Program-made: the position numbers and the translations under genes | Assembly (NCBI RefSeq): GCF_002218195.1 | Contig: NZ_CP022336.1 | Coordinates: forward strand, 868,001 to 932,000 | DNA length: 64,000 nt | Source of the DNA: Sphingorhabdus sp. SMR4y | Lineage (GTDB): Bacteria > Pseudomonadota > Alphaproteobacteria > Sphingomonadales > Sphingomonadaceae | Direction: 5' to 3' | Shown here: positions 9,670 to 20,098 of the stretch, one piece after another | Numbering within the stretch: the stretch's first letter is position 1 | How the letters are laid out: every line of letters begins with the position of its first letter | The notes under the pieces: generated by a model | Seen by the model: only the letters and a program-made list of their open reading frames with translations | The model's database searches: none | What the model was told of the DNA's origin: nothing

Positions 9670-9806
9670 AATCAACCGGTGGCGGCACTTTCTGTAAATG
9701 TAGGACTTTACAGACTCATATAGCGGCCATATAGCCGCGCTTCGCTGCCCCATGGCCGCTTGCGAATCCGCAAGGCAGCTCAATCGATCTAAGCCGATAG
9801 GGGGTC
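9670..9806 (+). promoter_or_regulatory. structured leader before ornithine decarboxylase (speF-motif candidate)
   Basis: Directly upstream of the ornithine decarboxylase start are several stems. GCGGC 9723-9727 pairs with GCCGC 9734-9738. CTTGCG 9759-9764 pairs with CGCAAG 9769-9774 around an AATC loop. An outer GCTGC 9744-9748 pairs with GCAGC 9775-9779. A structured RNA called the speF motif is known upstream of ornithine decarboxylase genes in alphaproteobacteria. Position and structure fit, but I could not compare it with the Rfam model, so identity is an inference. The ribosome binding site AGGGGG at 9799-9804 follows. Confidence 0.45.
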
Positions 9807-9813
9807 CCTTGAG

Positions 9814-11013
9814 TTGCGCTATTACCATGATGCCGAGGAGCTGACGAAGGCTCTTAGCCCAGATATTCCAGTTTTGCTTAACCGGCCACACGCAGCGCGT
9901 CGCGCCGCGCGTTATTTTGTCGAGCAATTTCCCGGCAAGGCACTTTATGCGGTGAAGGCGAATCCTTCCCCGGCCTTGCTGCAACTGTTGTGGGAAGAAG
10001 GCGTGACCCATTTCGATGTCGCGTCGATCGACGAAGTACGGATCGTCCGCGCCGCGCTGCCGGAAGCCACGCTTTGCTACATGAACCCGGTCAAACAGCT
10101 GGCCTCGGTGCGCGAAGCCTATCACGAGCATGGCGTGCGGATATTCTCGCTCGACAGTATCGAGGAACTGGAAAAGATCGAATTGGGAACCGACTCGGCC
10201 GAAGACCTGACGCTCTGCGTCCGGATTCGCGTGGCATCGGAATTTGCCGAAATCAGCCTTGCCTCCAAATTCGGCATTGATGTCGATGAATCGGCAGAAC
10301 TGCTGCAGCGGGCCCGGCAGCGGGCAGATTGCCTCGGCATCTGTTTTCATGTTGGTAGCCAGGCGATGACGCCGCTCGCCTATGTCCACGCGCTGGAACG
10401 CGTGCGCAATGCCATAGTCGGCGCTTCGGTCACGGTAGACATCGTCAATGTCGGCGGCGGTTTTCCGTCGATCTACCCGGATCTGGCGCCGGTATCGCTC
10501 AACCATTATTTCACCGCCATCGACCGTACGTTCGAGGATCTGCCGATCAGCTATTCCGCCGAACTCTGGTGTGAGCCAGGCCGGGCCCTGTCGGCCGAAT
10601 ATAGCTCGCTGGTGGTCAAGGTCGAACGACGCCGTGGCAATGAGCTCTATATCAACGACGGCGCCTATGGCACCCTGTTCGACGCGGCGCATATCGGCTG
10701 GCGTTTTCCGGTGCGGAAAATCGGTGCCGAAGAGGAAGACGGCGCGACCACCGGCTTCAGCTTCTATGGTCCGACCTGCGACGACATGGATTTCATGGCC
10801 GGACCGTTCAACCTGCCCGACAGCATCAAGGCCGGCGACTATATCGAGATTGGTATGCTCGGCGCCTATGGATCGGCGATGCGGACCAAGTTCAACGGCT
10901 ATGGCAGCAGCGAGGAGTATGACGTCACCGACGAGCCGATGGCGAGCCTCTATGTCGGCGAAAATCTCGATCGTTCCGACCGGGAAAATGTCGTGTCCTT
11001 TCCGACCGCCTAA
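9814..11013 (+). CDS. ornithine decarboxylase (fold type III PLP)
   Basis: Makes putrescine, the substrate for the two preceding polyamine genes. The 399-residue protein has the PLP lysine in YAVKANPSP (about residue 49), HVGSQ, the phosphate-binding NVGGGFPSIYP, and the cysteine motif GPTCDDMD near the C-terminus, which is typical of ornithine and lysine/ornithine decarboxylases. The start is TTG at 9814, preceded at good spacing by AGGGGG. It is separated from nspC by a 146-base structured leader, so it can be controlled apart from the upstream pair. Activity on lysine is also possible. Confidence 0.9.
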   Translation: MRYYHDAEELTKALSPDIPVLLNRPHAARRAARYFVEQFPGKALYAVKANPSPALLQLLWEEGVTHFDVASIDEVRIVRAALPEATLCYMNPVKQLASVREAYHEHGVRIFSLDSIEELEKIELGTDSAEDLTLCVRIRVASEFAEISLASKFGIDVDESAELLQRARQRADCLGICFHVGSQAMTPLAYVHALERVRNAIVGASVTVDIVNVGGGFPSIYPDLAPVSLNHYFTAIDRTFEDLPISYSAELWCEPGRALSAEYSSLVVKVERRRGNELYINDGAYGTLFDAAHIGWRFPVRKIGAEEEDGATTGFSFYGPTCDDMDFMAGPFNLPDSIKAGDYIEIGMLGAYGSAMRTKFNGYGSSEEYDVTDEPMASLYVGENLDRSDRENVVSFPTA

Positions 11014-11088
11014 ACGGCAATATAGGTTGCAATTGACAATCTGTTACAGTTGACGCAGTTTCTCCGGGATTTTGGGAGAAGATGAATC

Positions 11089-11520
11089 ATGGAAATTGCA
11101 ATATTGGCGCCGGCAGCCGTGCTGGTCTTATGGTCGCTCATCATGCTGTTCTGGATGGCCGGCACCAGATTTCCGGCCATGGCGAAATCCGGCGCCGATC
11201 TCGCGAATGCCAAGCCGGGCGGGCGCGGCGGTGACCTGGAAGGGGTTATCCCCGACAAGGTGAACTGGAAATCCCATAATTACACCCATCTGATGGAACA
11301 GCCGACGCTTTTCTATGCGACGGTCGTGATCCTGGCGCTTGCCGGTGCCGGCCACGGAATGAATCTCTATCTCGCCTGGGCTTATGTGATCATCCGGATC
11401 ATTCACAGCATCTGGCAGGCCACGGTCAATCTGGTCAAGGTCCGCTTTCTGCTGTTCATCGCGTCGACGGTCTGCCTGTTCATCATGGCGATCAACGCCC
11501 TGTGGGTCACGCTTTTGTAG
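11089..11520 (+). CDS. MAPEG family membrane protein (copy 1)
   Basis: Small integral membrane protein of 143 residues with about four helices. It belongs to the MAPEG group (membrane-associated proteins in eicosanoid and glutathione metabolism). Seen in it: an N-terminal helix ending LFWMAGTRFPAM, then WKSHNYTHLMEQPTLFYATVVIL, the MAPEG-like loop between helices 1 and 2, and YVIIRIIHSIWQATVNLVKVRF. The next gene is a paralogue of the same length. Function in bacteria is not settled; glutathione-linked detoxification is the usual guess. Confidence 0.82.
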   Translation: MEIAILAPAAVLVLWSLIMLFWMAGTRFPAMAKSGADLANAKPGGRGGDLEGVIPDKVNWKSHNYTHLMEQPTLFYATVVILALAGAGHGMNLYLAWAYVIIRIIHSIWQATVNLVKVRFLLFIASTVCLFIMAINALWVTLL

Positions 11521-11548
11521 AACCACAATATTATTTGGGAGGATTTTT

Positions 11549-11980
11549 ATGGAGAACAGCCCGTTGCTGCAGCCGATGGTTGCGCTCATATTATGGACCA
11601 TGCTGATCTGGCTGTGGATGTATGCCACGCGGATTCCAGCGATGAACAAGGCCAAGATCGACTCGGTCAATCTGGTGGGTGCCAAGGGCGGCGATCTCGA
11701 TGAGCTTTTGCCGCCGGAAGTGCAGTGGAAGGCGCATAATTATAACCATTTGCTGACAGAACCGACGCTTTTTTACGCGATTTGTGTCGTTTTGATCCTT
11801 TCCGGGCAGGATTATGGACTGAACCTGACCATCGCCTGGGCCTATGTTGCCTTGCGCGTGCTGCACAGCCTTGTGCAGGTCACGATCAACCGGGTGATCT
11901 TCCGGTTCCTATTATTCGCCCTGTCGAGCCTGTGCATCATCGCGCTGGCGATCCACGCGGCTATCGCCGTTTTTCACTAG
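11549..11980 (+). CDS. MAPEG family membrane protein (copy 2)
   Basis: A 143-residue paralogue of the gene just upstream, with the same layout: MWMYATRIPAM, WKAHNYNHLLTEPTLFYAICVVLILSG, and ALRVLHSLVQVTINRVIFRF. The 28-base gap carries GGGAGGA as ribosome binding site. The tandem pair probably arose by duplication, and the products may form mixed trimers, as MAPEG proteins are trimeric. It converges with the RNA methyltransferase gene over a hairpin. Confidence 0.82.
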   Translation: MENSPLLQPMVALILWTMLIWLWMYATRIPAMNKAKIDSVNLVGAKGGDLDELLPPEVQWKAHNYNHLLTEPTLFYAICVVLILSGQDYGLNLTIAWAYVALRVLHSLVQVTINRVIFRFLLFALSSLCIIALAIHAAIAVFH

Positions 11981-11984
11981 GATC

Positions 11985-12015
11985 AAGAGCCTGGGAGCAG
12001 ACCTTTCAGGCTCTT
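11985..12015. terminator. hairpin between convergent MAPEG and methyltransferase genes
   Basis: AAGAGCCTG at 11985-11993 and CAGGCTCTT at 12007-12015 form a perfect 9-bp stem with a 13-base loop. It sits four bases after the MAPEG stop and directly before the opposite-strand stop. The T-run after it is poor, so termination strength is uncertain. Confidence 0.45.
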
Positions 12016-13224
12016 CTAGCGGCTGAAGCTGGAAACAAGCTCGACATGGGTCGACCAGAGAAACTGGCCGACAGGCCAGACCTGGTCGAGTTTGTAACCC
12101 GCTTCGCAAAGCTGCTTGGCATCGCGGGCGAAACTGGCCGGGTTGCAGCTGATATAACATATTTTCGCGACGTCGGACTGCGCCAACTGCAAGATCTGGT
12201 CGCGCGCACCGGCGCGCGGCGGATCGAGAATGACGGCGTCAAAGCGGTTCAGCTCTTCAACGCTTAGCGGCCGCCGGAAAAGGTCACGGTGCTCGCAGAA
12301 TATCTGCCGGGGCGAATGGTTGGCGGCCATTTTCAGCGACCCGATAGCATCGCGCGCGCCTTCGGCCGCGTAGACTTTCTGGTCCGGGCCAAGAGCCAGG
12401 GTAAATGTGCCAAGCCCGGCGAACAGGTCCGCCACCAGACGCGCTTCACCAACCGCGTCCCGCATGGCAGCAACCAGAGCCTGCTGGCCTTCCCGCGTTG
12501 GCTGCAGGAAGCTGCTGTGCGGAAAACCGACGACAGTGCCATTCAACGTGACTGTTGCCGGTTCCGGTTCCCACTGGGTTTCGGGACCATAGCCGCCGTC
12601 GACCGACAGGCGCGCGACACCGTTGTCCTGGGCAAAGGCGGACAGCGCTTCGCGCTGCTCCAGACCTTCCGGTTCGTAATTGCTGATCAGCAGATCGACA
12701 CCCTGATCGATCAGGGTCATCTCGATATTCATGTCATGTTTGCGGCGAGAGACCTTTTTGAGAAAGCTCCGCAGCGGCGCGAGCAAAGCGAATAGTTCGG
12801 GCGCCATGATCTCGCATTGCTTGAGATCGACAATCCTGTGGCTGCCGGCTCCGCTGAACCCGAGCTTGAACTGGTCGCCCAGCTTCGCCGCCCGCAGGCT
12901 GGCACGGATTCGGCTTCTGGGCTGGGAAATCTGGGGCGGGTGCATGGTTCCGGCGACCAGCCCCTGGCCTTCCAGTGCATAGGCCACGCGCTCGGTGAGA
13001 AAGCGGGTGTAGCTCTCGGCATCGAGATGTTGCAGGCTGCAACCGCCGCAGGACTGGAAATGCTGACAGGGCGGTTCAACATGATGTGGCCCCTTGATCA
13101 GGCCACCCTCATCATTCAGCCGATCGAGCGGCGCAGAAAAAGCAATGTGGCGACCGTCAGCGGTCACACCATCGCCCTTCGCGGCAACGCGAATGATCAG
13201 GTCGGGATCGGCGGTCGCGATCAT
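12016..13224 (-). CDS. TrmA/RlmD-type RNA (uracil-5) methyltransferase
   Basis: SAM-dependent methyltransferase that puts C5-methyl groups on uridines of 23S rRNA or tRNA. From the ATG at 13224 the protein has 402 residues. Cluster-type cysteines are at C53, C59 and C62 (PPCQHFQSCGGC) with a fourth in DLKQCEIM, as in iron-sulfur RlmD/RlmC. The SAM site is LVADLFAGLGTFTLAL, followed by ILDPPRAGA and the catalytic cysteine in ISCNPASFARD. The start overlaps the stop of the NAD(P)HX repair gene as ATGA, so translation is coupled. Which uridine it modifies is not known from sequence. Confidence 0.88.
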   Translation of the reverse strand: MIATADPDLIIRVAAKGDGVTADGRHIAFSAPLDRLNDEGGLIKGPHHVEPPCQHFQSCGGCSLQHLDAESYTRFLTERVAYALEGQGLVAGTMHPPQISQPRSRIRASLRAAKLGDQFKLGFSGAGSHRIVDLKQCEIMAPELFALLAPLRSFLKKVSRRKHDMNIEMTLIDQGVDLLISNYEPEGLEQREALSAFAQDNGVARLSVDGGYGPETQWEPEPATVTLNGTVVGFPHSSFLQPTREGQQALVAAMRDAVGEARLVADLFAGLGTFTLALGPDQKVYAAEGARDAIGSLKMAANHSPRQIFCEHRDLFRRPLSVEELNRFDAVILDPPRAGARDQILQLAQSDVAKICYISCNPASFARDAKQLCEAGYKLDQVWPVGQFLWSTHVELVSSFSR

Positions 13225-14624
13225 AAACATTCCTGCAAGGTGGCGGGGATCTGGTCGACAAGCATTTCCGGCGTGAAAGCGGGGCCAGCCAGTTGTCCGG
13301 CCCGGCTGTGCAGCCACTGGCCTTCGCAGCCTGCCTTATAAGCAGTGAGGCCCGTTGCCAAGCGGCTTGCGATGATCCCGGCCAATATGTCGCCGGTCCC
13401 GGCTGTCGACAACCACGGACAATCCTGCGTCGACAGAGATGCCTCGCCCTCGGGACTGACGATCACCGTATCCGAGCCTTTCAGCAAAATGCTACAGTCG
13501 GCCTGCTCCGCGAGCTTTCGGCTGTCCTCGATTTTGTGCCGGGGTGCCTGCCCCGTCAGGGAGGCAAATTCTCCGGCATGGGGGGTCGCGATCGTCGCGG
13601 CATCGCGCTTCTTTACCAGCGCAGAAAATTGCGTTCCGGCCACGGTTAGCGCATCGGCATCGATGACCAGCGGTGCATCGGCTGCCAATGCAATATCCAG
13701 CAGTTCCCTCGCCCGGTCATCGCGACCCAGTCCCGGACCGATTATGATCGCAGAGATGCGCTGATCCGACAGTTTTTCCTGCAGGTCGGGGCTATCTTCC
13801 ACGGTCTCGACCACGATACTCGGATGGGGGGACGAAAATCCGGACGCGGCCAATATTTTGACATAGCCGGCTCCGGATTTCTGAGCGGTCATCGCGGTGA
13901 GTTGCGCGGCCCCCGGCATCGCCCCGGCAACCACGGCAACGAGACCGCGACTATATTTGTGGTCTGCCGAAGTCGGTGCGGATATATGCGGTTTCGGCAA
14001 TATCAGAAGATCGCTGTCCGCCGTAATGCCAATATCTATCCCGACCAGACCACCCATTTTCGATCGCGCCGGCTCCAGATAATGGGACGGCTTATAGGCC
14101 CCGAGCGCTATCGTCATATCAAAGGCCGGGGTATCGTTGAGCAATTTGCCCTGATCGGATTCAATCCCACTGGGCAGATCAATAGCGACCCTCCGTCTCG
14201 CGCCGTCGAACAAGCGAGAGAAGTGGCTGAACCAGTCGTCACCAATGGCACGCGTCAATCCGGTGCCGAAGAGACAGTCGACAAATTGCGCGGCGGGTTG
14301 CGCCTCTTCCAGGGAGGCTGTCTTTCCCTGCCATAGCGACTTGGCATGGCGCGCGGCGTCGGTTGTCGGATCAAGCGGCGCGGCAACGCAGACGTCAACG
14401 CCGTTTTCGCGCAACCACTGCGCGATGACATAACCGTCACCGCCATTATTACCCGGGCCACAGAGCACCAGGGTCGGCTGATCGGCGGCGATTCGCCAGA
14501 TCATCTGCGCGGCGCCTTGCCCCGCGCGACGCATCAGTTCGTCGACCGAAATTCCGGAATCGATCAGCCTGTCCTCCGCGCGCTTCATTTCAGCGGCGGT
14601 CAGCATATTTCCCTGATTGATCAT
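13221..14624 (-). CDS. nnr: bifunctional NAD(P)HX epimerase / ADP-dependent dehydratase
   Basis: Repairs hydrated NADH and NADPH. The N-terminal half (about 1-205) is the YjeF-type epimerase with VDELMRRAGQGAAQMIW, LCGPGNNGGDGYVIA and VAIDLPSG. The C-terminal half (about 220-467) is the ribokinase-like dehydratase with HKYSRGLVAVVAGAMPGAAQLTA, PLVIDADAL, TPHAGEF and the ATP/ADP loop TAGTGDILAGIIA. Total length of 467 residues fits the fused bacterial form. The ATG at 14624 has AGAGG six bases upstream; a second ATG at 14606 also has a plausible site. It is coupled to the downstream methyltransferase. Confidence 0.92.
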   Translation of the reverse strand: MINQGNMLTAAEMKRAEDRLIDSGISVDELMRRAGQGAAQMIWRIAADQPTLVLCGPGNNGGDGYVIAQWLRENGVDVCVAAPLDPTTDAARHAKSLWQGKTASLEEAQPAAQFVDCLFGTGLTRAIGDDWFSHFSRLFDGARRRVAIDLPSGIESDQGKLLNDTPAFDMTIALGAYKPSHYLEPARSKMGGLVGIDIGITADSDLLILPKPHISAPTSADHKYSRGLVAVVAGAMPGAAQLTAMTAQKSGAGYVKILAASGFSSPHPSIVVETVEDSPDLQEKLSDQRISAIIIGPGLGRDDRARELLDIALAADAPLVIDADALTVAGTQFSALVKKRDAATIATPHAGEFASLTGQAPRHKIEDSRKLAEQADCSILLKGSDTVIVSPEGEASLSTQDCPWLSTAGTGDILAGIIASRLATGLTAYKAGCEGQWLHSRAGQLAGPAFTPEMLVDQIPATLQECL

Positions 14625-14632
14625 GCGGACCT

Positions 14633-15056
14633 CTAGTTTCCGGCTGTTGCCGGATCTTCCTGGCTGGCAGATGATCCCTGCGCACCCGCGTCCGGCTTGA
14701 TCTGCGCGGGCAACAGATATTTATCCGGTCCGACGCTGACCTGAATCTTGCCATCTTCGACAATCGATATCCGCGCCTTGTCAAAACCGTCAGCGGCTTC
14801 CAGGCCGTGGCCATCGGTCAGGACATTGAAGCGACGAAAGCCGCCATCGGGATGACGAATGATCATCGTGACGCCATTTTCACCGCTCAACCGCTCAACC
14901 AGACAGTCACGGGTAAAATCGCTGGCACCGTCGATGGCGCAACTGATTTTCCCGTCGTCCCCGGCTTGCGCTGCCGCACGCTGTTCTGCTTCTGCAAGCA
15001 CAGCATTGTCCGGCCTGTTTTCGCAGGCCGTCAACAATAATATTAAAGCAACAGCG

Positions 15057-15070
<14 letters not shown>
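14633..15070 (-). CDS. predicted lipoprotein of unknown function
   Basis: Protein of about 145 residues starting [20 protein letters not shown]: a short basic start, a hydrophobic stretch and the lipobox LTAC, so it should be lipidated at Cys16. The mature part contains two cysteines ([21 protein letters not shown]) that could form a disulfide, then [12 protein letters not shown] and an acidic, Ala/Gln-rich tail. I do not recognise a named family. The start overlaps the 3' end of ilvD by 14 bases (an ATG six bases further up is also possible). Confidence 0.72.
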
Positions 15071-16778
<1,708 letters not shown>

Positions 16779-16830
16779 TCTGGCTTTCCAATATGGCAAT
16801 TTCCGGATCGTCCTTCCAAAAGTCCGCCGG

Positions 16831-17583
16831 TTAAGCAAGAGCCGTTCTTATTTTATCGCACGTACGCAATAAAATATCGGCAAAACGCCGCTGTCCGGTC
16901 TCTTCACGGATCAGGTCCTGACGGACCTCCACCCCGATATAGGGCTGGCCGATGGTTTCACACTGCCGGTTCATCGTCGCGTTGAGATCCTTGCCTGAAT
17001 AAGGCATTTGGTCACCGACGATCAAACCTTCCTCTTCGCCAAGAAACTGAAGCGCCAGACGCGGAGCCGTCTGATGTTCATTATACATGATTCCCATATC
17101 CCACGGGCGTTGCAGTTGCGGATTGGTGCGCAGCACCGGCGAAAAACTGTGCAGCGAGGCCACCAGAACCGGCTTCAAGTCGGCGATCAGCGCCGCGACC
17201 CGGTCATGATAGGGCATGAAAAAGCGATCCAGCCTCGCCTGCCTTTCCTCTTCGGAAAGACGATTGCCCGGAATTTCGACGCCGTCGCTGCGCTCCACGA
17301 TGACGGCTGGTTCGTCGGGATAGCGGTTGAGATCGACGATCAGCCGGGAAGCCGTACTGAGAATGGCAAGATAGCCACCCTGCTCGGTCATCAGCCGGGC
17401 TATCGGCGCAATTCCGGGATCATAGGCGATATGGTCCCGGGCATATTGTGGTGAAATGCCGAGGTCGATGTCATCGGGAATGTGGCTGGAGGCATGGTCG
17501 ACCAGAAGCAGCACCCCGCCTTCGGAAGGGACACCGGAAATTTCGTACGCGTCGGTCAACGGATTTCCCCGATCATCGTCCAT
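16831..17583 (-). CDS. N-formylglutamate amidohydrolase family protein
   Basis: Zinc hydrolase family of 250 residues that includes HutG-type N-formylglutamate deformylase. Seen: [15 protein letters not shown], the [13 protein letters not shown] motif, SLHSFSPVL and [12 protein letters not shown]. No histidine-degradation genes lie nearby, so the true substrate may be another N-acyl amino acid. The start overlaps the end of ispE by 28 bases, which suggests coupled translation. Confidence 0.85.
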   Translation of the reverse strand: MDDDRGNPLTDAYEISGVPSEGGVLLLVDHASSHIPDDIDLGISPQYARDHIAYDPGIAPIARLMTEQGGYLAILSTASRLIVDLNRYPDEPAVIVERSDGVEIPGNRLSEEERQARLDRFFMPYHDRVAALIADLKPVLVASLHSFSPVLRTNPQLQRPWDMGIMYNEHQTAPRLALQFLGEEEGLIVGDQMPYSGKDLNATMNRQCETIGQPYIGVEVRQDLIREETGQRRFADILLRTCDKIRTALA

Positions 17584-18410
17584 ATTCGGTCCATCGTCTT
17601 GCGGCAGTGGCGCTCCGCCATTCTGGCGTCACCAACCGAATCGAACAGGGCAAAACAGGTAGCTCCCGATCCCGACATCCGGCCAACAATCGGCTGGCAC
17701 TCCTCCAGCGACCGGAGCAATCCGGTCAGTTCCGGTACCAGAGCTATCGCCGGATCCTGCAGATCATTCCTGCCATTGCGAGCGGATTCTATCGGCGAAC
17801 CGCTTTCAAGAGCACCGCGATCAACGCCATCCCACGCCGCGAATATTGCTGCCGTCGAAACCGGAACCAGCGGATTGACCAGCAGAGCGACAGTGCCGCG
17901 CAAGTCTGTATCAAGGATCCGCTCAAGATCCTGACCAATACCCGTGCCGCGGCAGGTCCGGCTGGCGAGGCAGGCTGGAACATCGGCGCCTAGCGGTCGC
18001 GCGACATCCGCCAGTTCGGCCTGCGGCAGATCAAGCTGCCAGAAACGGTTGAGCAGTCGCAATGTCGCCGCGGCATCCGCCGAGCCTCCCCCGATACCCG
18101 AGGCCACCGGCAGCATTTTGTCGAGATGAAGGTGAGCACCCCGCTTTACATTTGCATGCTGCGCAAGCCGGTTGGCCGCGCGCAGAATCAAATTGTCGGT
18201 CGTGCTCAGGCCATCCGCAAAAGGACCATCAATCTGCAAGGAAATGCTTTCGCCCGACTGCACCGATATCCCGTCACCCCGGTCGAGAAAGGCGAATATC
18301 GTCTCCAGTTCGTGGTAGCCGTCGGGGAGCCGCCTGCGAACGTGCAGCGCCAGATTGATTTTCGCATAGGCCGTTTCTTCATCCCGCGCGCCCAAATCCG
18401 GACCGGGCAT
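17556..18410 (-). CDS. ispE: 4-diphosphocytidyl-2-C-methyl-D-erythritol kinase
   Basis: GHMP kinase of the MEP route to isoprenoids. The 284-residue protein has the N-terminal AYAKINLALHV, the ATP-binding glycine motif MLPVASGIGGGSADAAATL, and the third motif GRMSGSGATCFALF. The ATG overlaps the stop of the upstream TPR gene by one base (TGATG). Confidence 0.95.
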   Translation of the reverse strand: MPGPDLGARDEETAYAKINLALHVRRRLPDGYHELETIFAFLDRGDGISVQSGESISLQIDGPFADGLSTTDNLILRAANRLAQHANVKRGAHLHLDKMLPVASGIGGGSADAAATLRLLNRFWQLDLPQAELADVARPLGADVPACLASRTCRGTGIGQDLERILDTDLRGTVALLVNPLVPVSTAAIFAAWDGVDRGALESGSPIESARNGRNDLQDPAIALVPELTGLLRSLEECQPIVGRMSGSGATCFALFDSVGDARMAERHCRKTMDRIWTMIGEIR

Positions 18411-20098
18411 CAGGGCGAAACAAGGTCGGGCCGAAGGCCCAGGTCTATTTTACTGGCAAGACGTTGCGCATCCTCGTCTTCCGCGAACAGTTTCGCGGAT
18501 TTCCATGCGTAACGCGCTTCATAAATCCGACCGACGGTCCAGTAGGCATCCCCGAGATGCTCGTTGATGGTCGGGTCCTGCGGCTGGCCTTCAAGCGCCG
18601 TCTCGAGATAGGTGACGGCGCGTTCATGGTCACCGGTGATGAAATAGGCCCAGCCGAGGGAATCGGTGATCGCGGGCGAGGTCGATCGCAATTCGTGTGC
18701 CTGCTTGATCGCGGCTACCGCTTCCGCCTTGTTCACCCGCCGTTCGAGCTGGGCATAGCCAAGATAGTTGAGGATCGTGGGAGAATTAGGCTGCAGTTCA
18801 TTGGCCCGGCGCAGGGATTCCAGCCCTTCCGGCCAGATTCCGGCCTGTTCCTGCGCTCCGCCCAGCGCGAGCCAGTAATTGGCCATGACCAGATCAGAGC
18901 GGTTCAGTCTCTCCCCCAGCCTGACCGCCGAGGCAAATGCACCCGCTGCCGCCGCATGGTCGCCCTGCGCCTGAAGCGTCTGTCCCTTCAATATATGGAG
19001 TTCCGGAGAATCCGGATCCCGGTCCATGACCGAATCGAGCCGGGCAATCGCCTGCTTGTAATTGCCATCAGCGACCAGACTGGCGATCCCGGAGCTCAGT
19101 CCGACAAGAAAATAGGGACTCTCGCTGCCGATCCGGGAGAATTCGGCAACCGCGCGATCATGCTTTTCCGCCCGAGCATAGGATCGTCCCAGCATCAGAC
19201 GGGCATAGTCGGAATTGCCGGCCACATGCGCGCTGGCCAACGCCAGCAGTTGCGACAGAAAATCGGCCTGCTGCGACGCGAGATCGCTCGAGAGCCGCTG
19301 AAAGAGAAAGGCCAGACCGGTGGATGCGGACACCTTTTGTGCCACACCCTTTTTCTGTCCGGTTTCAATCTGCTGATATAGCCTTTGCTCCGGCGCGGTC
19401 GACCGTGTTTTCAGGATATCCTTCGCCGCTTCCGGTTCATTTCTGGCCCACAAATGGCGGGCCGCGATCATCCGCACCGGCGCCATCCGCGGTTCGTTGC
19501 GTTCGACCACTGCACCGAGCAGGGCGAGCGCTTCCTTTTCCCGCCGGTGGGCGAGGCTGTTCAGGATCAGATGTTCTTCAAGATAGTAGCGGGCAGTGGC
19601 ATCGCTTCGGGCCCGCGAAAGAATGGCGATGCCGTCGCCCCCTCTTGCCGTTTCCAACCAGGCCGCCAGAAAGGGTTCAAGAAAGGCAAAATTCTTCAGC
19701 GCCTCCAGTTCGACAGCGGCAAGTTCAGCGCCGTTCCAGTCGCGCTGCGCAAAAGCCGAGGCGAAGAGCAGCAGCGGCATTTCGGGCTCGGCCTGGCCGC
19801 GCAATTGCAGGACTCGAACGGCTTTTACCGCCAGTTCGACATCGCCCGTTTCAATGGCGCTGACATAGGCCTTGCCGGCCAGCAGGGCATTGTCCGGCTG
19901 TTCCTTCAGGCTCTGCGCATAAATGGCCGCAGCGACCTGCGACTGATCGGACGATTCAGCCAGCCTGGCTTCGACAAAGCGGTTGAGCGCTGCGGCACTG
20001 TCGCCGCGACTGGCAAGTGCCGGTGAGCCGGCTAGTCCAGCGGCGAGCAGCGCAGACAGGCCGAGACTACATATTCGGATAATTGGGACCTCCGCCAC
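18410..20098 (-). CDS. exported tetratricopeptide-repeat protein
   Basis: TPR scaffold protein of about 562 residues. The signal-like start is IIRICSLGLSALLAAGLAGSPALA, with likely cleavage after ALA. Repeats fill the rest, clearest at the end: LRRANELQPNSPTILNYLGYA, ALEGQPQDPTINEHLGDAYW. The first part of the gene overlaps the end of etfQO in another frame. No ATG exists near the signal peptide, and GTG at 20098 is the best start, though an ATT nearer the hydrophobic segment cannot be excluded. It probably works in the periplasm or outer membrane; its partner is not known. Confidence 0.82.
   Translation of the reverse strand: MAEVPIIRICSLGLSALLAAGLAGSPALASRGDSAAALNRFVEARLAESSDQSQVAAAIYAQSLKEQPDNALLAGKAYVSAIETGDVELAVKAVRVLQLRGQAEPEMPLLLFASAFAQRDWNGAELAAVELEALKNFAFLEPFLAAWLETARGGDGIAILSRARSDATARYYLEEHLILNSLAHRREKEALALLGAVVERNEPRMAPVRMIAARHLWARNEPEAAKDILKTRSTAPEQRLYQQIETGQKKGVAQKVSASTGLAFLFQRLSSDLASQQADFLSQLLALASAHVAGNSDYARLMLGRSYARAEKHDRAVAEFSRIGSESPYFLVGLSSGIASLVADGNYKQAIARLDSVMDRDPDSPELHILKGQTLQAQGDHAAAAGAFASAVRLGERLNRSDLVMANYWLALGGAQEQAGIWPEGLESLRRANELQPNSPTILNYLGYAQLERRVNKAEAVAAIKQAHELRSTSPAITDSLGWAYFITGDHERAVTYLETALEGQPQDPTINEHLGDAYWTVGRIYEARYAWKSAKLFAEDEDAQRLASKIDLGLRPDLVSP

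Noticed and set aside
9664-10692. Open frame of 342 codons on the minus strand opposite ornithine decarboxylase
   Set aside because: The plus strand has the PLP lysine and GPTCDDMD motif; the minus frame has none and would run through the structured leader.
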